Assembly (NCBI GenBank): GCA_965153455.1
Contig: OZ234493.1
Span: forward strand, 13,382,213-13,446,212
Reading direction: 5' to 3'
DNA from: Sphagnum compactum
Taxonomy: Eukaryota; Bryophyta; Sphagnopsida; Sphagnales
DNA: 64,000 nucleotides
Shown: piece by piece, positions 12,961 to 25,129 of the stretch
How the letters are laid out: every line of letters starts with the position of its first letter
Position numbering within the stretch: position 1 is the first letter of the stretch
Position numbers and translations under genes: made by a program
The notes under the pieces: generated by a model
Databases searched by the model: none
What the model was told of the DNA's origin: nothing
The model's input: only the letters and a program-made list of their open reading frames with translations

Positions 12961-14769
12961 TCTATGAGTTTTAGATTGAACATTTCCAATTTTGAAGCTT
13001 CCAATTAGGATTTTCCAAGTCCATTTGATCAAAGGGGTTCAAATTTGGATGGGCTTCAATTTGTTGGCAACACTTTCTAGGCCTTTGCAGAGTTTTGTAC
13101 TGGTGTGGGATTGGAGTGAGTGAGAAAGAAATTAAGTGAATGTGCATTTAATTACAAGGCTTGATGTCCACCCTTTAGTTCATGAGTTAGGTATCTGTTG
13201 AACCTTGCTTGTGTTTGTTTTCTGTTGTGATCTATGGTTATAACTAGAATCGGGTTGCATCTTGAAGTTGTAGTTTCAATGCTCTAGTTACCCTACGTTA
13301 TTTTTTCCAACATTTGGTTGCATTGGTTGCCTATCTTCAAAATCAGTGGCAATTGGTGAGCTGGAGTCAAGGAACCTTTTCTGGTTGACAAGGTTTTATG
13401 GTTTGTTTGCACTGTGCAGGTTTGTGGAATTGAAACCCATATACTGGAACATAATGTTTTGGGTTGCACTCTTCTGGAGACTCTGTTTAGTGTATAAAAT
13501 GCAAATTGTTGACTTATTTTCAACATTGCAACTTTTAATACCAAGTTTGTTTGGTAGGTTTTATGGACAGGCAATTGCTTCACAGATTGTCCGGAGGGTT
13601 GCTAAGTTCATATGATCTAACTGGTGGAGTATAAGGTAGAGCATATGTTTCTGCATAAGGCAAAGCAAGAGCAGAATGACCAATGCCTGCTTGGGATAGC
13701 CCTTTTGGTAACCCCTATAATAAAATCAACATGCAATCAAGGCACACCAGCCAGCAACCCTGGCTGGGCTGGGGTACTGTTGGACTCAAGGCCATATATG
13801 TATGTACGTGATCTGTCTTGTGAAATGCAGTTCCATTTCCTTTCATCAACTGTTACTTGCTTCTTTACAAGTATCAGTTCTTTTGCTGGATTTCTTGCAA
13901 TCCACAAGAGAACCAATTCTGGTCGGACAACAATACACTTTTGAATATACGTTGCTAGTTTGCTTTGACACATTGACTACTAGTTACAGATTTCCGCTTG
14001 GGGAAGTCATGACTGCTTATTTCTTCCACACTTATGTAGTCCTCAAGCACATTAATGGATTTAGGAACTAAACTGCTTGGGGAAAAATAACCTCACCTGG
14101 TACTTTCTTGCATGATAATGTAGATGGCTGAACTTCAATGCTTTGCCCCTGGCATGTTTTGCCCTTGGCATGATGACACTTTGCACACAAGGTGCGTCAC
14201 CTGGAAAAGCCAGTAAATACTTGGAGCCTACAAAAGAGGTAGCACTCACTGTAATACCCTTATGCTGCACTTGTAGGTCTAAGAACATTTGTCACTTTAA
14301 TTTTGGGAAATGTCATTGCTTGGGTTCAAGATCAAATTGCAAAGTTTCACCTTCAAACAAAGACAACAGAAGTAAGATCCTGAGCTGTGATTTTTTTTTT
14401 AATTGCATTGCTTGTTGAAATTTGATGCAGCTAGCTTGGACATGTTTTCTTTTCAATTGGTTTTCATTTTGGATGCTACAAAAATTGCATTGAATTATGG
14501 CTGGGTAATAGTTGGAGGAGCGCATTCTTTGTTGATTGGTCTCTTGTTTTTCCAGTTGATTGTTTTGACTCTAGGGTTTGTTCCAATTTTTTTGGATCTC
14601 CTAACTGTTTACCAAATAGACTTTACATAAATCAACGAAGCATAACCAGAAAAGCTGAAGGGATCCAAGTGGAATAAGGCTTATGTCTTTGCAGATTATC
14701 TGTTACTGAAGTTTCAACAGGTTGAAAGGGGCATTTCTCATTAGCCACTTGATCTGAGGTACTGAAATT
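12961..14769. other. Unassigned region with scattered open patches
   Basis: Open frames of 70-106 codons occur on both strands (for example 13346-13615 and 13624-13944, plus), but none matches a known family. The region may contain introns or flank of the PRP31-derived sequence that follows. The TG/TTG-rich composition resembles the intron DNA of the neighbouring genes. Confidence 0.4.
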
Positions 14770-14772
14770 GGT

Positions 14773-16252
14773 GTGGATGCAAAAGCAATGTTGGTGGACT
14801 TGTTTCTGGCAGATTTGGATGACTTGTCTGACAATGAGGTGCTTCATGAGGTTAGTCACTATGCTATCATTCTAGATGATGAATGCACCATGTGCGAGAC
14901 TTGGAGAAATACTATAAGAAGTACCTCAAGTGGTTCAACCTTCAAAGCTAACATATACAAAATTTGTTTTGGCATTTCCCAATGCTAGACGAGGCTCTGA
15001 GATTGAAGAAGTAATGTTATTGTTTCTGTATTTGACACATTGATGTAAAACACCCCTTGGACAAATCCTACTTGTATTTCACTAGTCAGTGTTCTGTCTT
15101 CCCTGGCAATGCTCAATTGAGAATTTGTTAGACCTAGTTCTTGATTTGCACAGACTATACATCGAACCTTATAGGGTGAGAAATAAGTTTGTCATTTTGG
15201 ATAAGCACTAGTTGTGTGAAGCAGCATGGAAGCAAGTGATTTGCTTAGATTTGTGTGTGTAGGGAATGGATATAGGGAGGGCTATGGAACGCTGGAACAG
15301 GCTGGTAATGGCAAATTATGGGTATCCATTGGCCAGAACAAATTGGCTACTAAGGTTGTAAAAAACTAAGTGCTTCCTGATTGTATTTGAACATTTAGCC
15401 TCTCCGCAGGTTGTGGGTTGAGTTCCCATTAAGTAGGTTCAGCAAATTATTTTCTCTCTGCCAAACATGGCAAGAGATGTTTTTTGCATAGACTATAATG
15501 AATTTTTACTGTTCTTAGACATATTCAGTCCATTCTGTGATCTATCCTACAAGTGGGCACTGTGCAGTGTCGTTTACATGTTTTGTTGTTCATTTTCCCA
15601 GGTTCAAGGAAAAACACTATGGTAGCAGTGGTGCAATGTCAAGGCTTTCATCCAGTCTTGCCTTCAAACTTGTCCAGGTTTGCACTTTTGTTCTTGCAAA
15701 AATTTATCCTTTAGTTTTGCAGCTTTTGAAAGTTGTTATGACAACATGGTTTTCTGATGAAGGCTAGTATCGATTAGCCCTCATCAGTCTTTGGGGTTTC
15801 CAAATGTTACTAGTTTAAAAAGTCACACACCACCTTCAACAAAAAAAAGTAGGGAAAGTTTGATACTTCTTGACACAATCGAAGCATAAATACACATACT
15901 CATATAATTGCAGAAGTATGCAATGCTCCATGTCATCATACTACATGACTGTGGTGACACTGGCAATGGGTTCATGCAAACCTAAGTCCTAATTAGGCGT
16001 GCAATTCTGATTCAAAAAATGGGTTTTTGTTAGTCAGCAGTTGAATCTTGTTTACATGCATCACTTTTTAAAATCTAATTGGACTAAAGATGTGGAGATG
16101 CGACATGTCTTCCTAATCGACTGTAGTTCTGGAAAGCCGAATGGGGTTTATTGCACCATATCTATCAGCCTTTGTTGAGAGTGTGGTGGCTGCAAAACTG
16201 ATGGGTGTGGTTGGTGGCTTCTTTGCACTGTCTAAAGCTTGAGGCATTTCTA
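14773..16252 (+). pseudogene. PRP31: PRP31 (U4/U6 snRNP splicing factor) pseudogene, fragments out of order
   Basis: PRP31 is a U4/U6-associated Nop-domain protein needed for tri-snRNP assembly. Four pieces are recognisable. (1) About 14785-14840 gives LVDLFLADLDDLSDNEV, the conserved N-terminus. (2) About 15276-15365 gives EGYGTLEQAGNGKLWVSIGQ followed by NKLATKVVK, near the C-terminus. (3) About 15603-15677, after a pyrimidine-rich CCCAG acceptor and before a CAG/GTTTGC donor, gives KEKHYGSSGAMSRLSSSLAF. (4) About 16137-16249 gives MGFIAPYLSAFVESVVAAKL then MGVVGGFFALSKA and a stop; this is from the Nop domain in the middle of the protein. Piece 4 lies downstream of the C-terminal pieces, so the copy is rearranged or is two partial copies. 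Introns are kept, so it is not a processed pseudogene. Most of the protein is missing. Confidence 0.8.
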
Positions 16253-17515
16253 AGTGTTGTCAATAGCAATGATAATAGCCACATTGTGCATATTCCTTGG
16301 GAAGCTGAGTGAGGGATTGGGAATGCATTGACAAAAATTGGCATGCAACACTTCAAGGTTGTTTTTGAATTTATGAGTCTCAAACGCTCTGGCATGAAGA
16401 CATTTCTTGTCAACATGTCACTTGGTAAGGCGTCATTTTGGACAATGTGTGAATCAAAGCTCTTTCCATATACAATGGTGTTTATCTTATTTTGGTTGGT
16501 ATTCTTTTATGTCACTTATTTACTATTAATATTTTGTCTATAGTTGGTATTGGCAAGCCAATAATTGCTATACCTCTTTTGTGCTAACTTATGTCATGGT
16601 GGAGGCATCCTGTTGTTTTTGCTGCTATAGATTTTTGTAACCATTTTCCATGGGTTTTGAACAAACTATTACTTATAGATATACCCATTGGAAACAACCA
16701 ATGGTGATTGAAGGTAGCTAGATGTTGCAATCCAGGATACTTGTGCGACACGCACAAGGTTTATGACTATGCTTATCCTTGTCTATGGAAATGACACAAG
16801 ATTGGCTTAGTTGTTATTTGTATTGTTGTGCAGTTTCTCTGTGCAGTCACATTGATATTTTCTGATCAAAGTGTGGTCTGCAGTGGCCTTGATTTGAATG
16901 TAATTTTCCTCAACAGAAAAAAGATGTCAATAGCATGAGAAATTATAAGTAGTCAAAATTTGAGTTCAGAGGTTGAATCTCCAAATTTGAAACCCTTGTC
17001 ATGATTTTTCAAATCTCTCCATCTTCCAAACATTTTCAAGGGCATGTCATGTCTTACCCACATTGATATGATTGTCTTGACCTTTGCAGAGGAAATTTTG
17101 TGTCAAATTGTGATATAATAGTTTGCATTTCAAAACATCCAACTGTTTTTTCAATATGGCACACTCATGAGTCCTCTTGCACATTCTAGTGTCCTATCCA
17201 TTATGGTTGTAAGGTGAGAAGCTTTTGTGCTTAAAATAGCAATCCCCATTAGAATGTACTTTGGATTGCCTCTCTACTTACTTCTACTTGAGTATTTGAA
17301 TTGCAATGGCACTATCATTAAGACAATTTTCACAATTGATGTTCAAATATGGAGAGTAGTGTGTAACTAAGTTGATGAACTGTGAGCCCAAGCCCCTCTC
17401 TACATATATAACATTCTGTACAACCTTACTAACTGCATCTTTGAACGGGTCTGCAGTTCTACTTAATTGAGAGGGTTAATGTGTGAGCTTCAAGCAAAAA
17501 CAAAACCAGCTCAAA
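16253..17515. other. Convergent intergenic region between PRP31 pseudogene and FRO
   Basis: No gene is recognised. A 71-codon plus-strand frame (16328-16543) has no known relatives. The end of this stretch is the 3' flank of the minus-strand FRO gene. Confidence 0.5.
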
Positions 17516-20500
17516 TCACAGGTCAAAACTGACTGAGTGATAGCTAAAACCAACTTTATATGTGTTGTAGTAAGTGGTGTTGAAAGACCGGCAATTTTCA
17601 GCAACACTTGTCTGAAGGGTTTCTGGTCCACAAACAAGTACACCCACATTCCCACCTGCTCTTTGTCGCTTCGCACATGCTTCAAATAACTCTGCCAAGT
17701 CATGAAGAGCAAGTAATGGGCATATCATTATCAATCAGAAACAAAGTGAGACGGTTACCTTCTTATGGGTAGGTGTTTTAGGTACATGCTATTTGTTAAC
17801 AACCATACAGCAATGCAATGTCCTGCATAATGAAGATGCAAGAAATTATAGCATTTTAACAGACATTGCTGCATCTCTCTCTTTTGAGACCTCAAAAGGC
17901 TCCTCAAAAAGGCTTCATAAAAGTTGACATAGGTCACACTTCATTGCATCAGTCACCAAAGAAAGACCCACAAATGTTTGATCAGACTTCAATGAAGGCT
18001 TTGCCAAAATCTCATAACTTCAATTGAGTGCTAAGAAAATGCAATGCAGGAATTGAAGTAACTTGAAGGAGGCACACTAATTGAAAGTGGTAAGTGAAAT
18101 GTGTTGGGAGAGGGTGAGACAGTACCTTTTAAGTCAGGTCTGTGCCCAAACTGTGTATTAGAAGGATGGACAAGTTGATCGCCACACTCATTAGCAACTG
18201 TAGTGATATCTTCATCTGCATCCAAAAGTGGCTGAGTGCTCTTTGAGTCACCTTCAGTCTTCTGCTTGCTAAATTGGTACCAAATGCTCCACAGTGCAAT
18301 AACACTGCCGCCAAAACACACAACTCCAAGTATAGTGCTCATGATGTTGAAGAGACCCCTTGCCCATAATGGAAGAGTATTATAGCTGTGATGGTAAAAG
18401 CCTTCATAAGAATAAACTACCAAATTTTCCAGAAACAAGTACCCAAGCATTGAAGCTATCAAACCCAGTCCAACCCACAAATTACTACTAGTCCCAACCA
18501 AAATTGACATTGGTCTTTTTGAGGCCTCAAAATCATAAAGAGATGAAAGGATGCGGGATTTCTTGAACATGTCACACTGTTGACGATCTGTAGTTTGAGG
18601 CCCACTTTCCAGTGGAACAGGTTCTGCTTCTTGGGTGACAAATGTGTGAACTTTGAGGTTGAACTTCAGATCATACTGGGGACAAATTGATGAGGGAGAA
18701 ACAAGATCAAGGAGTTGAAGCTCCTCAGATTTCTTTACTGCCCAGATTAAGGTTACATCTGTTGGAAGATGGTTCTGCTGCCTCTGATACCGTTGCAGCA
18801 AATCTCTTATGATGGCCACAAAGGGAGACACGCCAATTCCTCCCGCCACCATTAAAAGGGTCTCATACCTGCAGACATCATACGTGTCATTTCCTCCCTT
18901 GAGCATGCATGCTAAATCCCACAGCAATAAACAGTATTGATCTCAAATTCAAAACAAGCTGCCAGCTAAAACTTTGGTTGCAGAACTCACTGGAGAAAGT
19001 AATCAGATTCATGACCATATGGCCCCTCGACTGCAACTTGCTGGCCAAAAGGGCATGGTCCTCTGGTCACTGCCGCAGAGACAGCATCCTGCAATTGGTG
19101 AGTCCATTCTCCATACGGCTTTATGAGCACCTTCAGTCGATCATCCCCGTCATATGGACTTGATGACACACTGAAAGGGTGCCATTGGAGTGATGAAATC
19201 CCAGGCACATTTATGAACACAAAACTCAATGCATGGTATTTCAGACCTGAGAATGCCACCAATAAGAGAGTGAGTTTGCAACTGTAAAAAGATGAGCAAG
19301 CTATAGTTCTCAACTAACCACATGCCAAGATAGATATAACTTGCTTACCTTGTGGCTTGGCCAAAACCAGTTCATATGTGCCACATGGTAGCAGCTTCAC
19401 AGATAAAACACCGACAGCGCTTCGTGATTGGCAGAACCGAAGAAACCGGTCAAAGGCAAAGAGGAAAAACCCAACAAAGGCGATGGAGAAAAGGAAGTCT
19501 CCTACATGCAGAGCCATGAAAACCATAAACACAATGTACAGCTGATGTGTGTAGAAGAATAGCTCAAAAAACTTCTGACGCACCCACCCTAAGGATGTCA
19601 CCCACATCATTATCCCAGCAACCAACGAGATCACTCCAGGTAAATTTGCAATTTCATATGGCTCCCATGACAGCAGCTGCAAAATGCACAAAATTTGCAC
19701 CTGGACCTTAGAGGACTTCCTGGCAATATTGCCATGTGTGGACAATTTTATTCCAACAACAAAACTTGTTTTTGGGCCTGCTGGATTTTGGTCGAGAACT
19801 TTTCTCTGCTCAACAAAGAATCAGCAATCAAAGCCACCATGCAGCGGCCCATGCAGAAAGTGAATGGTGATGCAACATACCCGTGCAATGAGATGGCCTT
19901 CAAAGTACCAGGGAATGATGAAGAAGAGACCATGCAGCGTGAAAAGAATCATCACAAAGTGACCCAGCCACACATGGTATTTGGTAGCATGTTCAAAAGG
20001 GATGTCTATGGAGCGGAAAAGCACAGAGCCACGCGATACTGGCAAGAAGAGCAGATTCAAGCTGATAATGCCAATAAAGCCCAACCGCACACCCACCAAC
20101 TTCACCTTACGTCCCCACCTAAAAACATACATTGCAACAAAAGTGGTTTTAATTCTTGTAAATCCAATTTGAAAACAGCAACATTCGAAAACGACAAATT
20201 CAGATAGTTTTTTTTTTTTGGGGCCCCCTCAAGAGAGTTTAACTGCGGCAATTTAGACTACTCTGCATGTTATACTTACACTGTTTCATAGGATTCTCTT
20301 GGTTCAGTTTCAGCTGCATGAAAATCACGAATCATATAGTTGACTACCATCCACGTGAAGATAGCCATAAAAACTGCAATCCAAAGAAGCTCAGCAGCTG
20401 ACATAACACCTAGCAAGCCTTCAACAACTACAGGCTGGTTCTGTAGGCTTGATCTTCCTCTCACCTTCTTCTTGATTGCCCTGCATACCACAATCAACAA

Positions 20501-21292
20501 CCTCTGTACCCAAATCACAGAATACAACACAATCACCATATTTCCAAAACTTTGATATGATTCCAGATACAAGTATCACAATCGGAGTATTGACAAATGG
20601 AGATAACCTTTCTGTTCTCGATTTCTTCTGCATTTAAGAAACTAGACAATTTTGTACAGTATAAGTTCTTTTCCTCAACAAAATCTGACAGAGGAAACCA
20701 AAGTACATATCTAGTTGCAAGATGCTTGAGATCCACACACATTGAACAGTTTATTAACCCTGAATATTTTTGCAAGAACCCCATGTGTTGCTGAAAGGAG
20801 AGCAGAGTACTTGGTCTTATTGCGCGAGGAAGACATAGCAAGACTGATGATGGCAAAAATCACCAGAACCAGAAAAGGACCTCCAAAGAGCAAAAGAAAT
20901 GCACCTGCACATGTTCCAACAATTTGCAAGCATCAGGGCCTAGCATTGGCATGAAACTTTGATAGACCTGAATACATCATTGCAGCTCTTGCAGATGGAT
21001 ACTTTTGATGAGGAAACTCCGAAACAGGGCTACTTTGGAATTTCTGTGTCTTACCAGTCAATCCCAGTGGATATTCCCTCAAATGTTCCAGCAGCCATAC
21101 TAGAGTCTCGCGACTGATTTGTGTGGAAAATGCTGCAATAAAAGCAACTCCACAAAAAAGAACTGCACACATTGTCACTCGCACTGCCCATTCAGCCACT
21201 GTCAATCCCATTTCCCTGGTTGTCTCCCGCTGTTGCTCCGCCGTATCCTCCTTCTTCAACAAAGGCTCTTCTGCCAAGTTTACTTTCCGCAT
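17516..21292 (-). CDS. FRO: Ferric-chelate reductase (FRO family), eight exons, 757 aa
   Basis: The product is a membrane flavocytochrome that passes electrons from NAD(P)H through FAD and two hemes to Fe(III) or Cu(II) chelates. Exons (minus): 21055-21292, 20811-20904, 20280-20480, 19881-20118, 19349-19676, 18991-19246, 18126-18868, 17516-17691. All junctions keep GT/AG and frame. The reductase domain has both heme His pairs: H226/H240 (KYHVWLGH...LHG) and H301/H314 (YTH...ALH). The FAD-binding motif is HPFS at 389-392, followed by [10 protein letters not shown] (about 440). The nucleotide-binding motif is GGIGVSPF at 461-468, and [10 protein letters not shown] lies at about 718. Membrane segments flank residues 40-55, 80-105 and 140-160, and two more ([25 protein letters not shown]) interrupt the nucleotide domain, as in plant FROs. 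The start is the first ATG ([12 protein letters not shown]). The length is usual for plant FROs. It seems intact; the exact paralogue (cell surface, plastid or mitochondrion) cannot be told. The exon 2 donor (AAGTAC) is weak and was chosen by phase. Confidence 0.93.
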
Positions 21293-21949
21293 ACTTGTGT
21301 GCTTCAAAGTACCCAGGAAAAAAACAAAGAAAAAAAGAAGAGAGAACAGAGACTAAAAAGCTAGCACAATTGTTTTTCCTGTCTTCGTACAATTGACCAA
21401 AGCTTCAGGAGATTGCTTGATCACTTTCCTTCCCTCTCTTCCAAACCCCAATTCAAGCCCAAAATTGGACCTTTTGCAAGCAGGTATCAAAGAACAAGCA
21501 TGCTGGTCTGGTTGTGCCAAACTTGCAACCAACTTCCCTTCCCTAAAACCATGATCAACACAAAACCCAACAAAGCAAAGAACAAAACAAAAGGGCAGAA
21601 CACTGTATGTGTGCGTGAGTGTGTGTGTTTGTATGATTGTGTAGCAATTTGCAAACCAACTTCAGCAAAGAAATTGCAGCTGAACAACACTGCAACAGTC
21701 TGTTGTGCACCAAATTTGCAACTACAAAATCCCTGATTAAATTTAGCCCGACAAAAAACCAACGACAACAGCAACAACAACAAGACAAATGACACAAGAA
21801 TCAGAAATCATGTGGTGAAAAGTCTTGGGTTTGGGAAGAGAGACAGAGGAGAGTTAAGAGAGAGGAATCTATGGAAGGCTTTAAAGTAAAGTTTCAAAAA
21901 TTGCAGTGGAGTGAGTGGGAGTGCAATCGGCAAGAATATGCGTTTGTGG

Positions 21950-21990
<41 letters not shown>
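21950..21990. repeat. (TG)n(AG)n microsatellite upstream of FRO
   Basis: About ten TG units are followed by ten AG units. On the FRO sense strand this reads (CT)n(CA)n, about 660 bases upstream of the ATG. CT-rich stretches are common in plant leaders, so it may be transcribed. Confidence 0.9.
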
Positions 21991-21992
<2 letters not shown>

Positions 21993-23135
21993 AGAGGGAA
22001 TTGGGAAGCGCAGCAACCACAGAAAATAAAGAGAGAGGGAGGTCGCATTGCTGGTGCTACATGCAACCAACACGCAAATGAAAAATCAATCACCCACCCA
22101 ACTTACAATTTTCCTTTCCTTTTTGGTCCACAAATTCCTCATCATTCTTCCTTCTCCATAACCCCCTCCCCCCTCCCCCCCTCTCTCTTTTGGGCAACTT
22201 TTTAGATTCTTTTTTCTTCCACCTTTTGGGATCAATGGTGGGGAGGGAGGGGGGGGAGGAGGGGGATTTTTTGCATCTTTTTGTTTGACCTAAGAAATTT
22301 CTTATGATTTTGTGTCTTGAAACCAAACACAAAGGATTATTGTGGCCCCAAAAAAAAAATGGCCTTAGTTTTGCTCGATTTCGAAGAAAAAATTTAATTG
22401 CCAGATTTTTACAACAGGTTCCTCCAGCAAGTAGGTAGCCAAAATTTAAATCAACCATAGGAAGATGTAGAAAAAGTGACCATCATCACGAGGAAGATTT
22501 AGCCAAATCTGGCTATAAACCAAATAGGAACTACTAATCTTTAGTCAACATTCTATATTTTTGGCTACACTCTAAAAAAAAAGATTTATAGAAATCTGGT
22601 GATCCCCTCCCCCCACCCCCCTCTTTAGGTGATTGAAAAGCTCCAAAATTACTTAACTTTTGAATTTTGAATTTCACTTTTTGGCAAAATTTCACACAAG
22701 TCATATCTCACTTCCCCCCCCCCACATGGCCCTTTTGGGTTGTACAGCGTTGGTTGCATGGAATTTTTTTTTTTCCAAAATATGTTTTTGTCTTTGAAAT
22801 TATGTGGCTCATGTATCGAAAATTTAAGAACTCAAGACCATTATGTAAGTTGTATTTAGCATCTAATTTTGCTTTTTGTTTTAACTATTAGAATATCTAA
22901 TATTGCCAGGTGATCTATTTAGTCATTTGCCTACTTTTTTACTAACAAAAAGCTTCAATTGAAGTTGTTGGGTAAATTGTGCCACACTTTTTGTTTCAAG
23001 GATATATTTTCCTCTCCTATTCACGTCTCCTCTTAATTAGATGATGTGCCTCCCGAGTTCAATTTTTTTTTTAATGTGTGTGCAATTTATTTTTTTGAGG
23101 AACATGTCAGGAACTTGAGAACTCTTTGCTTTCGA

Positions 23136-23200
23136 CCCCCCCCCCCCCCCCCCCCCAAAACAACAACAACAACAACAACAACAAAAAAAAAAAAAAAAAA
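23136..23200. repeat. Compound C21-(CAA)8-A16 low-complexity tract
   Basis: There are twenty-one C, four A, eight CAA units and a run of A in direct succession. It produces spurious open frames on both strands. Confidence 0.95.
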
Positions 23201-23533
23201 CTTGCATAGAAAGTTCACTGTTCACTGTCCACTGTCCAAGTGGAAAGTGACCTCCCCCCCACCACAAAGAAAAAAAGGGAGGCCCTCTCCAACTAATTAG
23301 GAAGGGCTATTTTTGGTCTAATTTTGGACCAAAAATAGTGGCAACCAATTATAGGAATACAATTTCCATGCACCCAATGAGAACTCTAACTGTCTTTTTG
23401 GGCCAATGAGCCAATTTGATTGGCCCATTGCAAAAGAAAATTGAAACTTAGACGCTTCCCAATACTGAAGATTCTATGGACAGGTACATGCATCCCCCCT
23501 TTGGCCCAGCAGCTATGTAGGTGAGAAGGGGAG

Positions 23534-23654
23534 GACTAAGCGAGGTCCTATTGGGCACACCCTTGCAGAACACATTGGGAACCTATGGAGCATATTGGGA
23601 ACTTGAAAGGAACATGTTGGGAACAAATGAAGAATGAACAAAATCCTCCTCCCC

Positions 23655-23685
<31 letters not shown>

Positions 23686-23815
23686 ACACACAAAACTTAA
23701 TAGAAAAAAATCAAGGCATTTTGAGTGCATGCTGAGCCTTCCCATTGGCTGCATGAAATTTCTATGTTCCAAAACTGTTTTTGACCTGGGCTAATACCCC
23801 CATCATAAACTCGGG
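23534..23815. repeat. Dispersed ATTGGGAAC-type repeat, copy 1, with (C)n(CA)n tract
   Basis: The motif CATATTGGGAACTTGAAAGG and related ATTGGGAAC units recur at short spacing. The copy ends near a GGGCTAATACCCCCATC block. A second copy lies at about 54640-54900 with the same order of blocks (ATTGGGAAC repeats, a GTGCATG.TG block, then CCTAATACCC). Here 21 C and eleven CA units (23651-23692) have expanded inside the copy. Confidence 0.7.
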
Positions 23816-23840
23816 GTACTTATTCATTCATGTACATTAA

Positions 23841-24056
23841 GGGTGCATTCACACTTGATGTTAAGTCAGTGTTAAATGAAAATCTAGGTGGCATTCCTAG
23901 GTGTCACCCAATGTTTAAATGGGCGATAGCTTAATGTTAAGTGAATGTTAGCTTAACGTAAAATGTTCATGGTAAGTAAGTAGGTGTAAGTCCTAAATGA
24001 CTAGCATGGTGTTAGGGGACTCAACACTAGAGTCCCTAATCAAGGGTGAATGCACC
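23841..24056. mobile_element. 216-bp MITE with terminal inverted repeats and TTAA flanks
   Basis: The left end GGGTGCATTCACACTTGAT matches the inverted right end GG-TGCATTCACCCTTGAT, with one indel and one mismatch. TTAA flanks both ends (23837-23840 and 24057-24060). The inside is non-coding and has several GTTAAGT-like direct repeats. TTAA flanks would suit a piggyBac-type target, but a 3-base TWA target of a Harbinger-type element cannot be excluded. Confidence 0.75.
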
Positions 24057-24060
24057 TTAA

Positions 24061-25129
24061 GGCCCACTTTACACTAGGAGTTCAGGCTGAAAAAGACAAT
24101 TTTTTTAATCTACCATTTTATTATGGCCATGAACTAGTTAGATAAAGTGAAAATAATTTGTTTCTTGCAATTAAGAAGGAAAGAAAATTGTGCAGTACTT
24201 TTGTTTCAACCAAAATATTTTCATGCACATTAAGACCCACTTTACATGAAAAGTTAAGGATGAAAATCTATTAAAAAAATTAATCTACCATTTTATGGTC
24301 CACTTGACCTTAAGAAAGAAAAAGGATACCTATTAACTTGGGAGGTCAATTTGCAGTCGTTGAGGTCAATGTTGTTGTAATAAAATATTGTTGTTTTGAT
24401 AAAACTCATACCATAGAATCAAAATAAAATTTTCAATCTTATTATATATATTTATAATTTCATCTTTAAAAAAAAATTCGTTGAATTTTTGTGCTTGTTA
24501 ATGAACGATGGAAGGAATTTTAATTTTTTAATTTGGGATATGGAAGATATTCAAGTGTTGAATGCAAAAGGTGTGTCAAATGTAAGTTCTATTTCATTAT
24601 AGCCTTTAATTCACCTCTTCAAATGCATGTAACTACAAGAGCTAATTTGTTTAGCTTGACCTCAAATTGCCTTTTCATGAAATCGCTTGTCAATTATAGC
24701 TTCATAAAAAATTTCTCTTGTTGCTTTATTTGTTTCCATAATGAAAACAACCATCATTACCATTGCACTATAATGTCGATGAAATGCAAATTATTGCAGT
24801 GCAACAATTGCAGATATAACATGTTGAATCGTCATGAAAAACATAAGAATTACAAAAATCTTGTGTCTATGCTCATCCACAATGGTATGGTTTTTAGGGT
24901 TTAGCTTGAGAAAAGAAGCAAAGATGAGAAAAGAATGATACCAAGAAAGAAAGAAAACATATGAAGCATTGAAGCATTGGTCCCTACTTTTTGGCCTTAA
25001 TGATTTTAAACTTGAATTCATTGGTCCTTAAACAAAAAAATATTTTATTAATAACTTGGGTCCAAAAAACGAGCCAAGAAATGCTCAAATTTCCCATTAT
25101 TGGCCCCAACTCATAGTGTAAAGTGGGCC
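24061..25129. mobile_element. 1.07-kb inverted-repeat element with TAA target duplication
   Basis: The left end GGCCCACTTTACACTAGGAG matches the inverted right end GGCCCACTTTACACTATGAG. Each is bordered by TAA (24058-24060; 25130-25132), fitting a PIF/Harbinger-type 3-base target. The first 70 bases are repeated, diverged, at 24234-24300 (TAA then GACCCACTTTACATGAAAAG), so the left end is duplicated. A 123-codon cysteine- and histidine-rich frame (24533-24904) has no recognised transposase motif, so the element is probably non-autonomous. It abuts the MITE at 23841-24056 and shares its TTAA. Confidence 0.8.

Larger units (their letters stand above)
21293..23533. other. FRO 5' flank and repeat-rich intergenic DNA
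   Basis: This holds the likely 5' leader and promoter of FRO (no clear TATA was assigned), a TG/AG microsatellite, C/T-rich patches (22141-22190) and one copy of a dispersed repeat at 22467-22600. That repeat is recognised by GGAAGATTTAGCCAAAT, TTTTTGGCTAC and TAGAAATCTGG, and is also found at 41205-41340. A 122-codon minus-strand frame at 22090-22458 is Lys/Gly-rich and is judged spurious. Confidence 0.5.

Noticed and set aside
19695-20207. 170-codon plus-strand frame opposite FRO exons 4-5
   Set aside because: It is the antisense shadow of real FRO exons, whose minus-strand heme-His and FAD motifs are unambiguous.
22090-22458. 122-codon Lys/Gly-rich minus-strand frame upstream of FRO
   Set aside because: It sits in a purine/pyrimidine-biased repeat zone overlapping a dispersed repeat; no conserved motif.
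23037-23300. Open frames with long Cys, Gly, Pro or Thr runs
   Set aside because: They are translations of C21, CAA and A homopolymer tracts.
24533-24904. Cys/His-rich 123-codon frame as a zinc-finger transposase
   Set aside because: The Cys and His spacing fits no known finger, and the frame lies inside a short, probably non-autonomous element.
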